From the NCBI GenBank assembly GCA_002104895.1, contig MCFG01000240.1, positions 15,001-79,000 on the forward strand: a DNA stretch of 64,000 nucleotides. The letters run 5' to 3'. The position numbers and the translations under genes were made by a program. Positions 1 to 17,049 of this stretch are shown piece by piece. The DNA is from Anaeromyces robustus (lineage: Eukaryota > Neocallimastigomycota > Neocallimastigomycetes > Neocallimastigales > Neocallimastigaceae). The notes below the pieces were generated by a model. That model saw nothing but the letters and a program-made list of their open reading frames with translations. It searched no databases and was not told the DNA's origin. Every line of letters starts with the position of its first letter. Positions within the stretch are counted from its first letter, which is position 1.

Positions 1-3
1 TTT

Positions 4-46
4 AATTTCATTGGTCTGGTTGCATTTGAACCAGACCAATGAAATT
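4..46. repeat. Perfect 18-bp inverted repeat (hairpin)
   Basis: Arms 4-21 (AATTTCATTGGTCTGGTT) and 29-46 are exact reverse complements separated by 7 bases. The arms contain GGTCTGG, which is GC-rich against the surrounding DNA. It lies at the window edge, so it may be the end of a larger element. No gene is nearby. Confidence 0.85.
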
Positions 47-332
47 TTCCATTTATAAATATTTCCTCCCTTTCCTGTTCCTATATCCAATAGATTAACC
101 TTTTATTATTTAATCTTTTTATATATAATATTTTAATAAGAAATATTACTAAATAATTTAATTATAAATAAAAATAAAAAAAAAAAGAAAATAATAATAA
201 TAAAAAAATAAAATTATTAATTTAAATAAGAAAAAAAATTTTTTTTTCTTTTTATTATTTATAATATTCATAATATAAAAACATTTAGTTTTATTTATTA
301 TTCCATTTAAATAAAAAAACACCTTTTTTTTT

Positions 333-540
333 GGTTTAGTATTTTTATATTAAAAATACCTTTTTTTTTGGTTTAGTATTTTTATATTAAAAATACCATT
401 TTTTTTTTTTGGTTTAGTATTTTTATATTAAAAATACCATTTTTTTTTTTGGTTTAGTATTTTTATATTAAAAATATCTTTTTTTTTTTTTTGGTTTAGT
501 ATTTTTATATTAAAAATACCATTTTTTTTTTTTTTTTGGT
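333..540. repeat. Tandem array of five small palindromes
   Basis: Five copies of a unit starting GGTTTAGTATTTTTATATT begin at 333, 370, 411, 451 and 493 (period 37-42 bases). Each contains a perfect 9-bp inverted repeat, GTATTTTTA/TAAAAATAC, with a 3-base loop. The units are separated by T runs of 9 to about 17 bases, which account for the varying period. Confidence 0.9.
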
Positions 541-546
541 TATATG

Positions 547-609
547 TTTGGTAAATTTAATTAATATTTAATTCAATTTATATATTAAATATTAATTAAA
601 TTTACCAAA
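547..609. repeat. Perfect 24-bp inverted repeat
   Basis: Arms 547-570 and 586-609 are exact reverse complements with a 15-base spacer; both outer ends read TTTGGTAAATTTAATTAAT. The repeat abuts the palindrome array at 333-540. It could be a decayed fold-back element or a transcript hairpin. Confidence 0.8.
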
Positions 610-1732
610 GTTTTTTTAATAGCTGTTTAAAATATATAGAAATAATTAATTTTTTGAAAAAAAAAACTGTTTATAAAAAATTAATTCTTTCTATAAACTT
701 ATACAAAACATAATATTTTATTTTAAAATATATTTTTTATAATTTTAGTTTATATCTTTGTTTTATATATTTATATAATTTTTTGGTAAAATGTAGTATC
801 AAAATGAATTGCATTGCAAACATAAAAAAATTCCATACAAATATATATAAATATATACTAAAATTATATTTCAACTATTCCAAGATTTAATATATGAATA
901 AATAAATAACTAAATAAATAAATATATATATAAATATAAATACATATATAAATATAAATATTATAAATATTATAAATATTATAAATATTATATATATTAT
1001 AAATATAATATAATAAATAAAATAAAATTTTTTATAAATTTTTTCCTTTTTTTTAAATATTAACTTTTACAGAAAGAAAAAACAGTGACATGACGTAAAT
1101 TTTAAATTTAATTATAATTAATTATAAATTAAATTAAAAATTAATTAAAAATTTATTAAAAAATTAACAGAATGTATCCAAATATAACCATGAAAAATAT
1201 TTAATATTATTCAGAAAAAAAAAAATACAATTTCATCATTATTACTCATAATCAATTTTTTTATCACTTTTTTATAATTTTTAAGTTTTTTGGATGGATA
1301 ACAAAGTTTATTTATTATAATTATAAAGTTTAATCTTAAAAGGTATAATAAAGTAAAAAAAATTTTTTTTTTTTTGTGACGTGACATGTAACTTAATTAA
1401 AAAAAAATTTTATTATAACAATATTTATATCAGTTTTTTTTAACATTAAAATTGTCCACCTATACTTATATATATAGATATATAAATTGATCAATAAACA
1501 AATGAGTATATAAAGAAGAAGTATTTCTGTTTTATTTTTTTTTCAAAAACAAAATAAACTAAAACGGAAATATTATTATAAATATATTCTAAAATTATTT
1601 TGCATATTAACTAAAAACAAAAAAAAAATAATAATATATTAAAATAAATAAATAAATAATAAATAAATAATAAATAAATAAATAATAAATAAAATAAAAT
1701 AAAAGATAAATAAAAGATAAATAAAAGATAAA

Positions 1733-1860
1733 TAAAATAAAATATAAAATATAAAATATAAAATATAAAATATAAAATATAAAATATAAAATATAAAATA
1801 TAAAATATAAAATATAAAATATAAAATATAAAATATAAAATATAAAATATAAAATATAAA
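1733..1860. repeat. TATAAAA heptanucleotide tandem repeat in the LRR 5' leader
   Basis: About 17 near-perfect copies of a 7-base unit (TATAAAA) end 2 bases before the LRR start codon, so the repeat forms the 5' leader or the core promoter. It follows imperfect AAATAAAT and AAAGATAAAT repeats from about 1640. Confidence 0.85.
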
Positions 1861-1862
1861 AA

Positions 1863-8304
<6,442 letters not shown>

Positions 8305-8625
8305 TAGTTTATTTCACAGTAGAGTTATGTTACATACTATACATCATCCTCATTTTTGATTATTTATTCCTTGCTCCATATTTTCAACCTAAACATTTTA
8401 TTTTTATTATATTTCCTTTTCTAACTTGAACATACATTAAATAATTAGTGTTTTACCATCTCTCCATCTTTATTTTGCTTATTTATATCATCTACATGTT
8501 CAACTAAATATTTTATTATATTTTCATTTCCAGTTGAACATGTTCCATATTCAACTAAAATATTTTACCATATTGTCAAGGATATTGTTGATATAGATGT
8601 TCAATTTGTTATTTTTATTAACACA
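8305..8625 (-). pseudogene. Decayed ankyrin-repeat fragment
   Basis: Read on the minus strand, the DNA gives ankyrin-like pieces: GNENIIKYLVEH followed by DDINKQNKDGE (about 8460-8550), preceded by DNMVKYF and followed by a weaker KGNIIKI unit and KYGARNK. Frames shift between the pieces and stops interrupt them, so this is a relic of two to three 33-residue units. The intact ankyrin gene at 60166 has the same signatures (GNENIVKYLIEHGADIN). It lies head-to-head with the M13 fossil that starts at about 8840. Confidence 0.6.
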
Positions 8626-8839
8626 AATAAAATAATATATTTTAATATATTTTAATAATATTATCATTTCATATTTATAATAAATATTTAAAAAAAAACT
8701 AGAACAAGTAATAGATCTTATCTTTAAAATATATTTAATAAATATATCAAAAAAAAAAAAAATATAATATATATATATATATACTATATATATTATCTGT
8801 CTTTAAAATAATATTAAAGAATATTTTAGTGTAATATTA

Positions 8840-10260
8840 AAGAATGTATGTATTGAAACATCTATTGATCCTTGTGATGACTTTTATGAATTTAGTTGGA
8901 GGTGGTTGGATAGCTCAAGGTTAATTCATTAAAAATAATAATAAATATTTATAAGAAAATATAAAAAATAAAAAGTAGAAATAAAAAATAAACTATAATA
9001 TCACTTAATTATTAAAGCAGTATTTTATCTAATAATTATAAATAGATTAAAATAAATTTTTGATATTTTATATTAGAGTAATAAAAAACCAACAGGTTAT
9101 TCAACATTTAAAGAAATAAATAATAATGTTCGTATAAGGAAAAAAAAAAAAAAGCATGAATATACATATATATATTTTATTTTTATATATATTTATATAT
9201 TATATATAAATTAAAAAAAAAAAAATATTAATTACAATTTTTTTTAAAAAAACATAAAACATACTTAAAAATTGAATTAAGCTGATTAAAGTGAAAATAT
9301 TCAGAAAGGGATTATAAGATTAATGAAAAATTTTAAGTCCAAAAGAAAAAGAATATGATGAAAAGATGTTTAATACTATAAAAAATTATTATACAATTTG
9401 TAAAAGCAATTATAATAAAGTTTAAAATGGAGATGAAAATTTAATTTAAGTTTATCAATAAACACTTAATATTACTGAAATATTAGCTCAACAAAATAAA
9501 TTAACTTCTTTAATTGCAGAACTTCATATTAATAATATTTGATATATTTTTTGAAATGAATACAAATATACCTCATAAATTCTTTTTTATATTAAGGAAA
9601 AATTTAATAATGTAAACCTTGCTCTTCTTAAAGATATAGGTATCTAAAGAAGGAGTTTCTATGGAAGGATTTATAAATGAAAATAAATACAATGAATATC
9701 TTCAAGAACTAAAAAAAAAATGATTAATAACTATCAGGAATATCTTAGATAAGTTTTATAAACAATTTATGGTTTAAATGATAATAGAATTAATAAAATG
9801 ATTGAGTCCATTATGAATGTTGAAAATAAATATAGTCAATTTTTATTAGAGTAATTATAAATAATAATAAATAATAATAATAAATAATAAATAATAATAA
9901 ATAATAATAATTATAATAATAAATAATAATGAATAATAATAATAAATAATAAATAATAAATAATAATAAAAACAATAAATAATAATAAATAATAATAATA
10001 AATAATAAATAATAAACAATAGTAATAATAATAAATAATAATAATAACTAGTTAGAGATTTACAACCAAATCAAATTTAAACTACAATTTCTATAGTTTA
10101 AGAAGTCATCATAGAAATTGATTCAATGAATTATAATAATGATTATACTAAAAGAATTGAAAATAATAATTTTACAGAAAATATAATGGATGAAAAAAAA
10201 ATACTAATAATGAATAAAACAATCATTAATAATGAATAAAACAATCATTAATTGATGATG
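8840..10260 (+). pseudogene. Decayed M13 (neprilysin-like) metallopeptidase fragment
   Basis: At 8840-8893 the frame reads KNVCIETSIDPCDDFYEF, the N-terminal signature of M13 zinc peptidases, which in the family continues as a Cys-Gly-Gly-Trp type motif. Here a frameshift follows, although GGWIAQ can be read in the next frame. An intron-like stretch (about 8922-9075) is followed by TGYSTFKEINNNVR. Downstream, in several frames, come FNTIKNYYTICKSNYNK, LTSLIAELHINNI and INKMIESIMNVENKYSQFLLE, in the order expected of the family's N-terminal half. The catalytic HExxH half is not seen. Many stops and frame changes, plus an AAT tract at about 9855-10045, show a dead copy. The retained intron-like stretch argues against a retroposed copy. 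The end point is uncertain. Confidence 0.65.
9855..10045. repeat. AAT trinucleotide tract within the M13 fossil
   Basis: Imperfect AATAAT/AAATAAT repeats of about 190 bases split the peptidase-like pieces ending in QFLLE from a possible following piece, VRDLQPNQIQ. Confidence 0.85.
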
Positions 10261-10411
10261 ATGCAATTAGAATTTATTTTTAAATATATTAAAAAATAAG
10301 TAATGAAAATACTTGTTAATTATATTGAATGTTAATATTATTATTTAAACTATTTAAAATAAAATATATATTTTCAAAATATATTTCAAAATAATATAAA
10401 AAAAAGAATAA

Positions 10412-10446
<35 letters not shown>

Positions 10447-10539
10447 ATTAATAAATAAAATATATTTAATTTATTTATAATATATTAATATTAATATTAA
10501 TGAAAAATTGATTCTTATAAATTATTATTCATATATAGT

Positions 10540-11050
10540 TTAATAAAAGAATTATTGCAGAAATTTTTAATATCTTATTTATATGGATGATAATGAAATA
10601 TTTGAAAATTTAATTTTTAATGAACTTCTTCAAATAAAAACAAAATATGAAAATATTATTGATAAAGAAGAATAGTATTATAAAATTATAAAAGAAAAAA
10701 AAAAAAGTAATTCAATAAAAATGAAAATTTAAAAAAAAAAAAGAAGAAGGAAGAAATACTAAATACTAAATATATTTATAATACTAAATATATTTATAAA
10801 AGTTGATACAAATTCTAAATGTATTAATTTTGTTCGTTTTTTTAACGTTATTAACACTCAGTAAATATTATGTTTTGAAAAGAAATTTTTCAGAAGACGA
10901 TAAATCTGAATCAATGAATATAAAATATAAAACACTAGAACTTCAACACAATGCAAATGATTTATAGAATAAAATGATAAGAATGACTTGATGAAAATAT
11001 CTTGTTGATAATAATGATGGATTAGATAGAGAAAAAAAAACTCTTTAATA
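10540..11050 (+). pseudogene. Unidentified degenerate coding-like stretch
   Basis: Two pieces have protein-like composition: MDDNEIFENLIFNELLQIKT (about 10581-10640, continuing to a stop near 10675) and KYYVLKRNFSEDDKSESMN with a continuation ELQHNANDL (about 10863-10965). Stops and frame breaks follow. I do not recognise a family. They could be the far end of the M13 fossil, another dead gene, or chance open stretches. Confidence 0.3.
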
Positions 11051-12244
11051 AATATATATATGAAAAAAAAAAAGTAAATAAAATCAAATAAAAAATAAAT
11101 TAATAAAGAAATAAATAAATAAAATTAGAAAAACAGAAAAAAAAATTAGTATCTTTTATAAAGCCATAATTTATATATTTATAAACAATAATTTTTTTTT
11201 TTTTTTTTTTTTTATTTTTTAATTTTATTTAATTTTTACAAAAATGAAAAATATATATATATATATATAATAATTATATTTGTATATACAATAATGTTTT
11301 TAATCTTTATGATACACTTTTTATAAAAATAAAAAACTTTATAAAATAATTCAAAAATGATAATAAAAAATTTAATGATTCTTTTGTCAATAACTATTGT
11401 TGTACTTGAGGTTTTTAAAAATGACGTTTTTACCAGGAAACAAATGTTTATTTATTGTTAATCATCAAAAAATAAGGTTTTCCATAATTATAGATATTTA
11501 TAGCATTGGATAATATAGATAATTTAATGAATGAACAGTTATGTCATGTCACGTCAATTTGTTTCTTTTTCTTTTTTCTTTTTTCTTTTTCTTTTTTAAT
11601 TCACTTTATAATAATTTTTATATTTATTATTATTTCTTCATTATTATTGTCATTCTTATTTCTTCCTTCTTTATTAACTGTTGTTATTGTCATTATTATC
11701 CTTATCCTGGTTTGTTTATTTATTTATTTACTTATTTACTTATTTTTTTTTTTTATTTACTTGATTTTGTTGATTATTCGATTATTTGATGAATTAATTT
11801 ATTTATTTATCTATCTATCTATTTATTTATTTATTTATCTATTTATTATTTATTTGTTCATCTATTTATCTATTTATTTTTTTGTTTGTTTATTTGTTTA
11901 TTTATTTATTTATTATATTATATTATTTGTTTATTTTATTTTTCATAAATATAAAAATTAGCAAATTATTAGTTGATATTATTATTGATAATTTAATTTA
12001 TTAATATATAATAAATTATTAAATATAATAATAACATTATTAAGTAATTCTTTTTTTTTTTTTTGTTTGTTTTAACATTATAGGATATAAATAAAAATTG
12101 TATCAAAAAATAATACTTTATTTATTTATTTATTTTTTAGTAGTTTTATTATTGTTTTATATAAAATAATACTCTTTTTTTTCTTTATTTTTTTTTTATT
12201 TTTTTTTTAATTTATAATAATAAAATAATATTTATTATTTATCA
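11051..12244. other. AT-rich intergenic DNA
   Basis: Nothing coding was recognised. The stretch contains poly-T runs, a TTTA/TCTA tract at about 11715-11930 and, at 11545-11555, a reverse copy of the GACGTGACATG motif. The last 100 bases are T-rich on this strand and presumably hold the 3' end of the spermidine synthase transcript. Confidence 0.6.
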
Positions 12245-13111
12245 TTACTCTTCACTTTCAAATCTTTTTTTGAAAAATTGTGGCATTACAAATGAAGCTT
12301 CATGCATTTCTTTACTATAATATTTCATTGAATCTGCTTCTTCTTTTGTCATAGCTCTTCTAGGTTTTTTACATGATCCTGCATTAGATCCTATAATACA
12401 ACCGATAGATCCAAAAGGATAAGTAGGTATTTGAATAGTAGAATATTCAACTACCGGGAATCCAACTTCTTTCATAATATTTCTTAAATTAAGAACAATA
12501 TCTAAATCTAACCAATATGATTCACCTTGAGAACAAATAATACCTCCAGGTCTTAAAGCTTTAAATACTTTTTCATAATAACTTTTATTGAAAATAGATA
12601 CAGCAGGTCCAGTTGGATCTGTTGAATCTGTAATAATAATATCATAATAATTAACTTTTGATTCCATAAATTTAGCACCATCTTGGAACATAATATGATA
12701 TCTTGGATCTTTTAATGGAATATCAGTTAAATGAGGAAAATGTTTTTTCGATAATTCAGTAACCTTATCATCTATATCACAATTATCAACTAATTCTATA
12801 CATTTATGTTTTAAAACTTCTCTAGCTACACCCATATCTCCTCCTCCTATTATAAGTACACGTTTTGGATTTGGATGAGAATAAAGAACTATATGAGCCA
12901 TCATTTCATGATAAGCAAATTCGTCCATTTCTGTTGATTGAATAGCTCCATCAATAGACATAGTCATACCACATCTTTTTGATTTAAAAATTTGTATATC
13001 TTGGAATTTAGATTTTTCATGGGCAATTTCTTTTTCTATTTCATAAGATTGAGCTACTCCAGGCCAATCATCAGAAATTTCAGTATACCAACCTTTTTTA
13101 AAAACATTCAT
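12245..13111 (-). CDS. Spermidine synthase
   Basis: A 288-residue, intronless, cytosolic aminopropyltransferase that would move the aminopropyl group of decarboxylated S-adenosylmethionine to putrescine, giving spermidine and methylthioadenosine. The length is normal for the family. Motifs in order: YHEMMAHI (67-74), the nucleotide-binding loop GGGDMG (89-94), CDIDDKV (111-117) with the acidic residue that binds the cofactor, QDGAKFM (143-149), TDSTDPTGPA (161-170) with the catalytic Asp pair (162, 165), QGESYW (195-200) and IPTYPFGSIG (228-237). The usual GGGDGG is GGGDMG here; the other key residues are kept, so I expect an active enzyme. The start is set by the only upstream Met in frame, after a T-rich leader. 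It is unlikely to be linked to the NRPS, which lies 4 kb away across low-complexity DNA. Confidence 0.95.
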   Translation of the reverse strand: MNVFKKGWYTEISDDWPGVAQSYEIEKEIAHEKSKFQDIQIFKSKRCGMTMSIDGAIQSTEMDEFAYHEMMAHIVLYSHPNPKRVLIIGGGDMGVAREVLKHKCIELVDNCDIDDKVTELSKKHFPHLTDIPLKDPRYHIMFQDGAKFMESKVNYYDIIITDSTDPTGPAVSIFNKSYYEKVFKALRPGGIICSQGESYWLDLDIVLNLRNIMKEVGFPVVEYSTIQIPTYPFGSIGCIIGSNAGSCKKPRRAMTKEEADSMKYYSKEMHEASFVMPQFFKKRFESEE

Positions 13112-13611
13112 TTTTTTTTTGTTTGTTTGTTTGTTTTTGTTTTTTCTAAATAAAAAAATTTTTTTTTAATTAATTTTTACACTAAAATATATAGGGGTTT
13201 CTTTATATATATATATTATTTATTATATAATAACTATTTTACTTTTTATTATTATTTAATAATTTTATTATTATTTTAAAAAATAAATAAATAAAAAATT
13301 CAGTAATACAATATTACAATAATTAATTAATTAATTAATTAAAATTAAAATTAAAAAATATTTTATAAATAAATATAATATTTTTATTTTTATTTTTATT
13401 TTTATTTTTATTTTTTATATTTTTATTTTTATTGTTTTTTTATAATACAAAATATATACAATTAATTATTATATATCTACAGTTTTTTTTCTTTTTTTTA
13501 AAAAAATATTAAAATATTAAAATATTAAAAGTTTAAAGAAAAAAATTAATTTTCATTTTATACTTTTTTTTTTATTTTTTAAAAACCAAAACACTAAACA
13601 AAGCAAAAATA

Positions 13612-13650
13612 ATGATTGGGTATTGAGGCCAATTTCCATTCCCCAATCAT
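13612..13650. repeat. Short inverted repeat
   Basis: ATGATTGGG (13612-13620) pairs exactly with CCCAATCAT (13642-13650) across a 21-base, relatively GC-rich spacer. It lies about 500 bases upstream of the spermidine synthase start codon and could be regulatory or a relic. Confidence 0.55.
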
Positions 13651-14369
13651 CCTTTTTTATATTCTAATTTATCGCTTGTTTTATTTATTTATTTATTTAC
13701 TTTTTTTTATTTTTTATTTTTCCTATTTATTTATTACTTTTCTTTATCTCATTTTTTTTTTACCAAAAATATTCAATAGGGGTACAAAGAAACCGAGAAA
13801 AATTAAACACAAAAAAACAAAAAAACACTGTAAAAAATAAAAAGAAAAAAATAGAAAAAATAGAAAAAAGGGAAAAAAAGGAAATAAAAAAATTTTTTTT
13901 GAAAATAATTTATAAATAAATAAAAAAAATAAATAAATAAAATAAATAATAAAATATTTTTATTTTTTATTTATTTATTTAATAATATGGTTTGTTATAT
14001 TTAGAGATTTTGCTTTATAAAATAAACAAATAAATAAATATCATTTATTTATTTTATATAAAGTAAAATAAAAAAAAAGTATTTATTATATTCAGAAAGT
14101 TTTATAAATAATAAAAGTCATTTTCTACTAAACAATATTCCAATTATTTTTACTTAAAAAAACAATTTAAAGTATGGAAGTAATTAACATGCGAAATTTT
14201 ATTATTTTTTTTTTTTTTGTTTTTTATTTTAAATAAAAGGAAAAAAAAATAAATTAATAACAATATATTTTTTTAAAAAATTTCTTCTTATTTATTATAT
14301 ATAATTGAAAGTTTTTTCAGGATTAATAAAATATAATGTTATTATAAAATTAGAGAAATGTAAACCTTA

Positions 14370-14432
14370 AACATTTAGAAATGTAATTTAAACATTTAGA
14401 AATGTAATTTAAACATTTAGAAATGTAATTTA
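14370..14432. repeat. Three tandem copies of a 21-bp unit
   Basis: AACATTTAGAAATGTAATTT is repeated with an exact 21-base period at 14370, 14391 and 14412. Each copy contains the small inverted repeat ACATTT/AAATGT. Confidence 0.9.
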
Positions 14433-14648
14433 TTAATATTGAGAAATATAATTATTAATATATTATTAATTATTATTCTTTCAATTCATTATTGTTTTTA
14501 TTATTTAAAATTGTTTTTTTTTTCAATGAAATTTTATAAATATCAATTCAATTTTTGTAATTTTATAAATTGTTTATTTTCATAATTGACTTTAATTACA
14601 ACTGTCAATGTCACGTCACATTATTTATATTTTATAATAATATTTATC

Positions 14649-14739
14649 TTTATCTATTTATCTGTTTATTTATCTATTTATTTATCTGTTTATTTATTTA
14701 TTTATCTGTTTATTTATTTATTTATTTATTTATTTATTC
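14649..14739. repeat. TTTA/TCTA/TGTT tetranucleotide tract
   Basis: An imperfect tetranucleotide array just after a reverse GACGTGACATT motif. The array at about 11715-11930 follows the motif copy at 11545 in the same way. Confidence 0.85.
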
Positions 14740-15285
14740 TATTATGGAATCTTAAAGAATTATTCTATAATTTTTTATTAATTTTATTTTATTACCTAAT
14801 AAATTATGATAAAATTATATAAAATATGAATATAAAGTAATATATAGTAAATATAATTTATATAATTAAATAATATATGGTGTTTCTAATTAAGTGCCAC
14901 ATATTTAATGACAAAACCAAATATTGTGTTTCATTCATTTGTACTACATAAAATAATATAATATATATAATAATATATATTTTATATATAATTGTAATAT
15001 ATTTATAATATATATTCTATATATAATTGTAATATATTTATAATATATGGTTAAATTGTAATTTTAATTTTTTTGTTTTTTTTGTTTTTTGTTTTTTTTT
15101 GATTTTTGATTTTTGAAAAAACTTAGCAATAACTAATTAATGAAAAATTTAATTTTATTTAATTTTATTTTTTCTTGTCAACAAAGACCAAAGAAATAAT
15201 TTTATTTTATATTTAATTTTATATTTAATTTTTTTATGTATCTTGAATAAAAGCTTAACTAAAATTTTATTTTATATTCTTCTTT

Positions 15286-15321
<36 letters not shown>

Positions 15322-16532
15322 AGTGACAATTAATATAAATTTGAATGTGAATTCCAAATTTTTTTTCTTATTTAAATTGTATTAATTACTTTAAAATAAA
15401 TATAAAAGAGTAATTATAATAAAATAAAAAATAAAATGTTAATATTAAATATTGCATTATTTTTCCGAATAACGACTTCGCTATATTTTATCACTAAAAA
15501 AAAAAATTATGTTATTGATGCAACATTCTTTTTTATTTTCATACTAATAATAATATCAATATTAATGTTGGTTTTATTTATTTCTTATTATCCTTTATTG
15601 ACAATAATAAATAAATAAATAAATAAACAACTAATGTTGATTAAAATATGAAAGAACCGAAACGTTCTTATATTTTTTAAAAAACTAAAATTTATAATTA
15701 GTCCAATATATATCGAAATTTATCGCTTAAACCTTTCTTTCTTTCTTTCTTTTTTTTTTTACAATATTTTTATTTTAAATTAACTAGTTTTTAACTTTTT
15801 AAATTTTTTCTTTCATAATAATCTTTAATGAAAATATTTTTTAATAATTATTAATAAAATATTATTTTTATTTAATTATATTGATAATAACTAATTGATA
15901 ATAACCAAATTTAAAAAAAATAAAAAAAAAATAAATATTTCATTGAATGATAATTCTTTATTCATTTCCAACTTAATATGAAGCTAGATATGAGAGTAAT
16001 TGAACTAAAATTATTATAGTTTAGGAATAATATCTAATAAACTTTATGATATATTTAATATAAATTCAAAAATATAAATAGATAGATAAACCAAATATCA
16101 TCTTTTCTTTTTTTTTCTTTTTTTTTTTTTCTTTTTATTATATTATTATAAAGAAATATTTTTATTACTCTCTATATAATTAATAATTCAAAACCCAAAC
16201 TTTATATATAAAAAAAACATATAACTATATATAAAATATTATTTTAATGACTTTATTTTATATTTCAATGCTAAATAATCAAATTTTATATATATATTTA
16301 TAATTTAATTATTTTTTTCATAAATTATAGTCATTGAATATATATATATATAATTTAATTTTTTCATAAAGTTTTTTATTATTTATATATATATATATTT
16401 TTTTTTCTTTTTCATCTTTTTAATATATATTATTATTTTTTTTAATAAATATATTATATATACTGATTTATAATAACAGAATTATATAATAAATAATAAA
16501 AATAAATAATTATAATAACAATAATTCATTCT

Positions 16533-16965
16533 TTTATTTTTAATTTTTATTTTATTTTTATTTTTATTTTTAATTTTTATTTTATTTTTATTTTATTTTT
16601 ATTTTTAATTTTTATTTTATTTTTATTTTATTTTATTTTATTTTTATTTTATTTTATTTTATTTTTATTTTATTTTATTTTATTTTTATTTTTTTTATTT
16701 TATTATTTTATTTTTTATTTTATTTTTATTTTATTTTTATTTTATTTTTATTTTATTTTTATTTTATTTTTATTTTATTTTTATTTTTATTTATTTATTT
16801 ATTTATTTTTTTATTTTTATTTTATTTTTATTTTATTTTTATTTTATTTTGTTTTTTGTTTTTTTGTTTTTTTATTTTTTTTTTATTTTAATTTCCTTTG
16901 TTATTTTTTTTAATTTTATTTATTGTATTTTATTTTATTTTATTTTATCTTATTTTTTTTTATTA
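16533..16965. repeat. TTTTA pentanucleotide array downstream of the NRPS
   Basis: More than 60 units of TTTTA/TTTTTA, ending about 85 bases before the NRPS stop codon. The NRPS 3' untranslated region or terminator must lie in or next to it. Confidence 0.9.
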
Positions 16966-17049
16966 TTATTTTTTTTACTTTCGTTATATCTATATATATA
17001 TATTAATTTATGTTATATATATATATATTTAATTTTTATGTCTTAAGAA

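Larger units (their letters stand above)
47..1862. other. AT-rich intergenic region upstream of the LRR gene
   Basis: No ORF with protein-like composition was found. The stretch holds the palindrome array at 333-540, the hairpin at 547-609, two copies of a TGACATG-type motif (1085-1096 and 1378-1388) and a heptamer repeat directly before the LRR start codon. The LRR promoter must lie here, but the DNA is so AT-rich that a TATA box cannot be singled out. Confidence 0.6.
13112..17049. other. Long low-complexity intergenic region
   Basis: This gap separates the spermidine synthase start from the NRPS stop, both on the minus strand. It contains TTTTTA, TTTA and TTTTA arrays, a 21-bp triple repeat, a short hairpin and one GACGTGACATG-type motif (14607-14617, reverse). 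Open frames here translate to Phe/Ile/Leu/Tyr-rich strings that follow the microsatellites. The spermidine synthase promoter must lie near 13112-13600. Confidence 0.65.

Noticed and set aside
8922-9075. M13 region as a live spliced gene
   Set aside because: Beyond the one plausible intron, stops and frame changes continue through the remaining pieces, and the catalytic region is absent.
11506-11961. ORFs rich in Phe, Ile, Tyr and Leu
   Set aside because: They follow TTTA/TCTA repeats (LFIYLFIYL pattern). The same holds for the frames at 14570-14822, 16849-17046 and, on the minus strand, 59880-60428.
13616-13840. 74-codon ORF with a basic C-terminus
   Set aside because: Mostly T-rich low-complexity DNA; no domain, no splice context, no homologue recognised. 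The 60-codon ORF at 15436 and the 70-codon ORF at 54500 were rejected for the same reason.
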